Shown piece by piece: positions 57,251 through 64,000 of a stretch of DNA of 64,000 nucleotides. The notes beneath the pieces were generated by a model. It had not been told where the DNA came from and made no database searches. It worked only from the letters and a program-made list of their open reading frames with translations. Source of the stretch: Phaseolus vulgaris (lineage: Eukaryota > Streptophyta > Magnoliopsida > Fabales > Fabaceae); assembly GCF_000499845.2 (NCBI RefSeq), contig NC_023758.2:26075520-26139519 (forward strand). Reading direction: 5' to 3'. The translations under genes were made by a program, and so were the position numbers. How positions within the stretch are numbered: position 1 is the first letter of the stretch; every line of letters starts with the position of its first letter.

Positions 57251-59733
57251 TGCTTTCAATTATTTAATTGCAAGATAAGCCATATAATGTAAAAAATATA
57301 TGCTGAAATTTTTTTATTCCACTTCCATGTTAAAATAATAAAATTCTTCTTGTAATTTTTTCAATTCAGCTTTTTTATGGTTAATTTATTATTATTTTAA
57401 TTATAAGTGGACAAATTTCATTTGAGAGAAAGTTGTATAACACATTTAGAATAACTTATTATTCGAGATATGGTTCATGAATATTTTACCAAAACCCAAA
57501 AGAATAATTTATTTGAAACATAAATCAGAACAAAACCCAAAAGAAAGCATACCAAACCGTACTTAACGGAATATTTTACGCATTAGGCAAAATATTTTAA
57601 GGACTTAGTGTGCATGAACAAATATCTTACTGTTAATACAATTCTTGAACTTAACCGAAATCGAGAAAGGTCATATCTAGGATTTGTAGCATCTATTTGG
57701 CAAACTAGTGAATGACAAAGTACAAGGTTTGCGAGAAATAGAAAAACATTTGTGTAAACTGAATTAGGATTTGTGTGAAAAAAACAACGTTCATTTTCTT
57801 AGTTCAGGAGAAACAGAGAGTGGATAAGCATGAAGCAGAGTTGGTGGTGATGGTTTTTGTAGTTTTGTTTTGATACTTTTTTCAAAATTTTCTTTAAGTA
57901 ACACGTGCGTGCTCTCTCAATTATATATATATTATAGATTATAGATGTTTACACTTTACGTGGCAGGGCGAGGAAGCTTTCATTGCCACCTATTCACCAT
58001 GCATCCCTTCAAACTCACGCTCTATTATCGTTGTCTTTGCACGCACTCACGCTCTTCTTCTTCCTTTCACTTTCCTTGCTCTTTTGGCTTTTCCTTCTGC
58101 TTTGCTCAATTGTAAGTCTCTTACTCTCTTCCTGCCAATGGTTTTTTCCACATTTCGCTTCTTTTTCCCGGGCTTTTTTTCATCCTTTTGGAATCTTCAC
58201 GTTTCAAAGGTTTCATCTTCTCTTCTCTTGAACTTTCAGCTCACATCGAAATTCGCTTTCACGTTTTTCGTTATCTGGGCCTTGATCATTTCTGTGAAAG
58301 TTCCTTCTTCTTGTGAATTCATGGCCGTGGAACATATTTCCATTTTCAAGTTATGCCATTGCCCGTGGATGGTTCGTTTTATCATATTGACTTTTTAAAA
58401 ATTTTCACATTTAACCTTATTCTATCAATCGCTGTTTGTGAAGTTATTGGATGCCATAACATTTGGTGAAGGTCCAAGGGTAAATGCTGATATAGTTCAA
58501 GAGAAGTTCCTATTTTTGCATTGATATAGGATACAGGGTAATCTACTTTGGCTTCTCTTTGGTGTTCCTTTCTGATTCTGGAAGTGGGTTCATTCTTTTA
58601 CTGATTCATGAATGCAATAAGCACATATAGAACAACATACTCAGAAAAAGGTTTTCTGTGATACCCTTTGCCCAACTGGCATTATTATTGTTTATTGACT
58701 ATTGGATTCTGAATTTGGGTTTCATCCATCATAGAAGAATTCTACCAATTGTGCAGTCACAGTAAGTTAAGGGATTTTAAGGGAAAATGGTGAGACCTTG
58801 ATTTGATAATAAGTAGCCATAAAATAAGTATCATCATTCACCAATGTGGTGTATTCATCTTCAGCAAATACCCTTTGACATATGCATCTGTTTTGTAAAC
58901 AATGGATTCAGTATTCTGCTTAAGTAAATATACACAATTCAATTATATGTAGGAATACTTTGTGTGAATCATTAATCTTTGTTGGCCCACGTCAACTAGT
59001 GATAAAGTACAGTATATAAGGTCAAAATACAGTAGGGTACAAATATTGCCTTAAGAAGACTGGTTTTGTGAACACATAAGCTTACTTGTTAAAATGGTAT
59101 AAGAGTCATGTTGAAAAGTATATCATAACGAGATTCGTTAGGCTATTATGCCACCTATCGGATTTGTACTCTCCACCAAGGCAACATTGGTAAAAATTAG
59201 CTGTTTTGTTAGTGTTTGTAGTTAAAATCAAGACCAACTCCTAAATTTAAGGATGACAATTTGAATTTGATTTGAATTTTAGTATAATTCTTTCTAGCGA
59301 TATATATAAACTTTTAGAATTGGACAAAGTAAAACTAGTTAGAGGGACAATTAGCTAAAGGAGAGTATGCGAAAAGGAGGCATTCTGTCTTGTATCATTT
59401 AAGAAGACTGAGCAATAACTTTGTTGTGAAAGGAGAGATCTTTGTGAAGTGGAAATCCTTAGAGGAGGAGAATTCTTTCTCCTATTTTCTGTCCAATTTC
59501 ATTCTAGCAATGAAATCAATCGTTATCCAGTTTTTACTGTAAATCCTTTTTGTTGTAATGTGAGATGACTTTCCTATTTCTAGTATGAAGTCTTTATAGT
59601 TGCACAATTGCCACCTAAGGCATGTGCTTTACTGATTTAGTCCAGTGAAGCTAAACAATTTTCTGCTTATTTATGTTCACCCTAGCTATTTAGTCCCCAG
59701 TAATTTTTTCTCATGAATTTATTGATATTGCAG
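57251..59733 (+). other. upstream and 5' leader region of the membrane/coiled-coil gene
   Basis: To about 57950 intergenic with nothing recognised. From about 57980 the plus strand is pyrimidine-rich and leader-like, with a splice donor candidate at TCAATTGTAAGTC near 58107. A large intron would run to the acceptor TATTGCAG at 59732-59733, immediately before the exon that carries the start codon. Open frames at 57983-58398 are low-complexity Leu/Phe/Ser and I take them as untranslated leader. Confidence 0.4.
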
Positions 59734-59734
59734 G

Positions 59735-59782
59735 ATGCCGTATAGTGAAACACTATGGACATTTTCAACATGTAATGATTGA
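59735..59782 (+). promoter_or_regulatory. upstream ORF in the leader
   Basis: ATG right after the splice acceptor opens a 15-codon frame (MPYSETLWTFSTCND) ending before the main ATG at 59811. A second small frame (MIEEEELSFY) also ends just upstream. Such uORFs could lower translation of the main frame; this is inference. Confidence 0.35.
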
Positions 59783-59810
59783 GGAGGAAGAGCTTTCATT
59801 TTACTGATTA

Positions 59811-62305
59811 ATGGCATTGATTTTTGAGCTATTGGCCAACATAATTCTCTTGGTGACGAAGCCTTTCTCTCTCCTTAAACTGGCATTCTGGTTTGGTATC
59901 AAAATAGCATTAACTGTCATATATACTTGGACGGAGTTGATCGGGACTACTATTAGCTTCTATTTAAACATAGTATTAAGTGTTATGACATGGACATCTG
60001 GGCTTATCTGCCTGCCCGCAAGAGTTGTGAATGTCTTTCAAAGGGAGAGGCAGGTTAGTTTTCATTTGGCATTCATTTTCCCCTAGATCAAAAGATGTTT
60101 AATTTTCAATTACTAGTTTTGATTTCAGCATAGTACAAATTAATTTTGCTCAAATAAGAGTTCAACAATTTCCCTCTCATAATGCTGAAGAATGGTATAG
60201 TTCTTTAGCTAGAGCTGGATGGATCATCCTTCTTCCCTTATTTATATTTAACTAACCCCTCTAACCAACCAACTAACTCATTAATATTTTAACCATCTTA
60301 ATAAACTTCTTCTCCTTACATCCTAACAGTTTATGTGTTGATTGAAGTTTGAAGATTTAGCACTAAATATAGTTTAAGGGCAGATTAATTTTACTTACCC
60401 TTGGAGCAAGAAGATGAAGGCTGTTAGTATCAAATAAAATAGAAAAAGTGCAGTAGCTTTAAGTTGATAAAGAGATGGGAGAAGGAAAGTATAGAGACAA
60501 AAAGCTGGGAGAGGAGCACGACACCATAGTGAAACATTCCTTTGATAGGCTAAATACATGTTAAATTTTGTTTTATTGGGTTGGCATATGTTTTTGCCTG
60601 ATGATCTTCCCCTTCTTTGAGCATCATCGTTAACAAGAATGGGGTGGGGTCAGTTGGTGCTGTTAGAGTGGCCCCAACCTTATTCTTCTCCAATTCTCCC
60701 TAGGCATGTAGTTTATCTTATTTTTAGATCCAATGGTGGTTATGTTGTTATTGCAGCTAGAACAAAAACTACATGGAATGCAGATAGATCTGGAGAATCT
60801 AGTGAGGGATAAGAAAAAACTTCAAGAACATTTTCAAATGGCTGTCAAAGAGCGCAGAATGATGGAGATACTATTAGCAGAGATTGAAGAGGAGCATGAT
60901 ATGGCCATTGCCAAAATTGAAAAGTTAGAGGGAAAGGTAAATAGTTTATATCCTTGCACCTGCGTTGTATTACCTGAATGTGATAAAACTTATCACTTGT
61001 TGATGCTACTTGTTGAAAGACTTTTACTTTTGAGCTTATGATAAGGTGAGCTTGCTAAATCCTTAATAAAATTAAAAGGTTGAGAACATTTTCTGTTATG
61101 AAGTTTATTTCAATATACATTGCATTCAAAAGTATAGTTTATTAGCAGGGTAACAGACGGAAGCAACTACTTTTAATCTATATCCTAGTGCTGGTTTGTT
61201 AGTTCTAGAAATTATAATTCAAGTTTTTACTTGGAAGTTGTAAACTATAAAATCAAAATACATTTGAGGTTTCAATATTTTTAAATGTGCCTAGTTGTAT
61301 AGACTTAGCTTGTTGTTGACACTAAGTAACAAGCAAAATTTTAATATCTTAATATCTGCAATCATCAGAAATCAAAGTCAATACCATACTAATGTAAGTA
61401 TTTCATAAAAGTCTACAAGGTTGACATATGTTTAGCTAAGTGCACCAAATTTAGTAGAAAACACTTGTATTTCTTCAATTTAACATTTTTTGAAAGTTGG
61501 CACAAGTTAACATGGTCAAATTATTGTATATAAGTATAAGTGAATATAAATTTCACCTCACAAACTGATTTTACGAGATTAAGTTAACGTTGGGTTAACA
61601 ATTGATTGTGGGTTTTCTACTGATTGGATAATGAACCTTACTATCACTGTGTTGTCCAATTCTTATCTTTAACTTGAGCTTCTGGAATTGTATGCATGAT
61701 CGAATAGTTTTTCCTCATTTGATGTCTTGTCTGTGACTCGTATCTCTTGACAGTTGCGGGATCAGATAAATGAAAATCTTCGGCTGAAAGAAATTCGAGG
61801 AAAGGGCTCCAAAGATCAAAGAATAAGTGAGAAATTCCAAAAGATTTCCCTTCATGATCTTCTAACGAGCAAAGATCTAGGTGAAGATGAGAGCAAAACC
61901 AGAAGTGACTTGCTTAAACTCTTGAAAACCGGTTCAAAGTCTGGGTTAATTAGTCCCGAAATGATCTCAAAGGATGTAGAAACAATGGAAACACTAGAAC
62001 TTAACCATCATCGAGACATTGCTCTGTCACAATCACTTTTTACTGCCCTTATGTCACTTATGGTTGGAGTCACTGTGTGGGAAGCTGAGGACCCTTGCAC
62101 GCCTCTTGTGGTGGCTCTCTTTGCAGTAGTAGGCATGTCCTTGAAGAGTGTGGTGCAGTTTTTGTCCTCCATTAGAAAGAAACCTGCATCTGATGTTGTT
62201 GCTCTTTTAAGCTTCAATTTGTTTATTCTTGGCACTCTATCCTACCCTACCTTACCTAAGGTTCCTCGCATGCTGGCACCACTAGTTTTGCGTCTTATGG
62301 ATTAA
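59811..62305 (+). CDS. membrane and coiled-coil protein of unknown function
   Basis: Coding exons 59811-60053, 60757-60936 and 61754-62305, all with GT/AG sites and phase 0, give 324 residues. Residues 1 to about 75 are hydrophobic (LIFELLANIILLVTKPFSLL; WFGIKIALTVIYTWTEL; SFYLNIVLSVMTW), one to three membrane segments. Residues 80 to about 175 are a heptad-like coiled coil (LEQKLHGMQIDLENLVRDKK; EHDMAIAKIEKLEGK). After a Lys/Asp-rich linker, residues about 236-249, 258-277 and 288-305 are further hydrophobic segments (ALMSLMVGVTVW; LVVALFAVVGMSLKSVVQFL; VVALLSFNLFILGTL). It is a plant-type protein I cannot name; I assign no function. An upstream exon starting at 59734 carries the end of the 5' leader. 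There is no sign of damage. The start is the first Met of the hydrophobic block, after stops in the leader. Confidence 0.75.
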
Positions 62306-64000
62306 CCATGAACTGGTTTGATCTCTTTTTCTTTAGCTAGACATTGCTGCTTCTTTCCTATTCTGTTGTATGATATTATGTGCAGTATAAGCTGAATTTT
62401 TAGTTCTTTTTACTGAGGTGTGCGTCACTGCTTGTACAATATGAGGAATCTCTGTAGTTTGGTGTGTCTGTGTTGAGATATTCTCTTTTCTCAGTTTCCA
62501 GATAGGAAACCAGATTTTGTATTGTTTACAAATTTTAAGATCTCACTAAAAGCTTTTTGTTAACTTTGGTCAATGTTCAGTTGGACTGTTTAAAGATAAT
62601 GTAGGTTTTAACTGGTGCAAAATTGTTTCATAGTTGCATTAAATATTCAGATGCAGCATCTGAATAGGATATGTACAAAAATATTAGCCATCTTAGTTGT
62701 TACCTTTCCCATTCATTATAAATTAATTCTTATACATGAAAATTACCAAAGATATCAATTGTTGATGACTTTAGGACTTAAAGAAGAATTGTTAAATCTA
62801 TGAATTAATTACAGATTCTTCTTATATATAAATAGATATATGAGATGTCATTGTTATATTGTTTATGTTTATATAACCTCTCTTGTGATATATTTTACAG
62901 CATTAATTGTTTTTATCTCCATCTCTTTCTGTCATATATCAGTAATGTCATTTTGCTCTTGTTTCTTTTCTTTTCATCTCCTTGCATATGAGTAAAATAG
63001 GATTTCTTGTTTTGTCACTTTCTTAAAATGAAAAGATTTAAATCAATCCAAATCCATTATAAATAATTGTATGATACCTGAATTTGTGGCTTTTAGCATG
63101 GGGTACTAAAAGCAATGCATGAGTTGAACTTTACCAAAACCGTCAACATCTAGAGTTAGGACTTGCCTGCACTTTACAAGCCTTAAAAAGTTGAGGGCTC
63201 TATCCAAAATTCTGCAGCATTGTGCACAAAAATGAACAGATTTCCGAAGGGCAATCAGACATTGACATCTGTTAGGCAGGGATATGAGTAATTGGGGGGT
63301 CCCATGAGAGATACATTTTTGGTTGATTGTTGTATTATGAGGAAATATAGTAGTTGCACCTTTAAGTCTCTTTTATGGTAGGTCTAAATAAAGCAAGATG
63401 AGAAAATGTGGCATAAGGTTTGGCTAGTGTTGTAAGCATATTATTATATGTCTAGCTAGATCATTCCATCATCCCACTTTGCCACTCCTGTCACCATCTT
63501 TCTAATATTGAATTAAGAAGTGGATGGTCCTCACGGGATCAAGTTTTTTAAGATTCATTTCTCCTTTTGGTAGGGCTAAAGAAAGCACACATATTTGAAA
63601 TTGGTGTTGGTTTATTTATTGATTGTTCTGCAGCATATGCTTATACACATTCCAATTGAAGCATGTGCTCTGTTTTGGGACACTTATCCATGAAAGGATT
63701 TGATTCATGAAATAACACTGACGCATGTACCGCACTTTGCAAATAAAATATAACACTTGTGCCACTACAATAATCTCAAGGTCTTCTTCTAGTTATGTGC
63801 TGCTACCTATTCTACTTTTGGCATATATTCTATTTCTATATGGTCTAGTGGTGTAGCTATGGAGTGAGAACTTAGCACCCACAACTTTTACCACCATCTC
63901 ACATTATAAGAACACAATTATTTTAAGTAATGTTTTAACAAAGTTTTCTTAATGATATTTAACTCGATAAATGAAGATTATTTTTTTGTGAAGTTGATAG
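62306..64000. other. 3' flank of the last gene and intergenic DNA
   Basis: The first 200-300 bases are probably 3' untranslated. Beyond that I see no gene, clear repeat or RNA. Sequence is moderately AT-rich. Confidence 0.45.

Noticed and set aside
57983..58398. Two overlapping plus-strand frames rich in Leu, Phe and Ser
   Set aside because: Pyrimidine-rich leader sequence of the downstream gene; no domain and no splice logic as coding exons.

Overview
This is nuclear DNA from a flowering plant, most likely a papilionoid legume (Phaseoleae-like; inference from the SIRE-like Copia, Tat/Ogre-like Ty3 and LINE repeats and from the gene families). Most of the window is AT-rich intergenic DNA full of decayed transposable elements. 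Five host loci can be supported. I saw no rRNA, tRNA, CRISPR array or prokaryote-type operon.

Host genes: (1) at the left edge, on the minus strand, the first two exons of a long-chain alcohol oxidase (FAO) gene; the rest is absent or lies beyond base 1. (2) At 24149-24409 (minus), a small secreted peptide precursor of the CEP (C-terminally encoded peptide) hormone family. (3) At 51235-53558 (minus), a five-exon UPF0114-family membrane protein with a probable plastid transit peptide. (4) At 54834-55517 (plus), a single-exon NHL/LEA_2 membrane protein. (5) At 59811-62305 (plus), a three-coding-exon membrane plus coiled-coil protein with a separate 5' UTR exon. Genes 3 and 4 are divergent and share about 1.3 kb of upstream DNA.

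Mobile DNA, left to right: a LINE RNase H relic (3.4-3.9 kb); a CACTA-type MITE (5.3-5.6 kb) with relatives at 16.8-17.2 and 25.1-25.5 kb; a 184-bp tandem duplication (6.9-7.2 kb); a complete non-coding LTR retrotransposon at 8691-11895 with a perfect 5-bp target duplication, carrying an antisense solo LTR that has its own perfect 5-bp duplication; and a TIR element at 20.9-21.2 kb. At 25.9-42.1 kb there is a retrotransposon mosaic: a minus-strand Copia without its 5' half, a plus-strand SIRE-like Copia whose 5' LTR lacks about 1.26 kb, and a minus-strand Ty3/gypsy lacking everything after protease. One large deletion would explain all three truncations. To the right are a minus-strand LINE relic (42.3-43.0 kb), a hAT-like element with an 8-bp near-duplication (44.4-45.0 kb), a Tat/Ogre-like LTR relic (46.9-47.4 kb), a PIF/Harbinger-like element with TAA target duplication (49.1-50.6 kb) and a LINE 3' relic (56.6-57.2 kb).

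No coherent new multi-gene system is visible. The items most worth following are the CEP precursor, the mosaic deletion, the nested LTR insertion, the telomere-motif frameshift in the SIRE-like third ORF, and the split FAO locus. All identifications come from reading the sequence and remembered family motifs; no database search was run.
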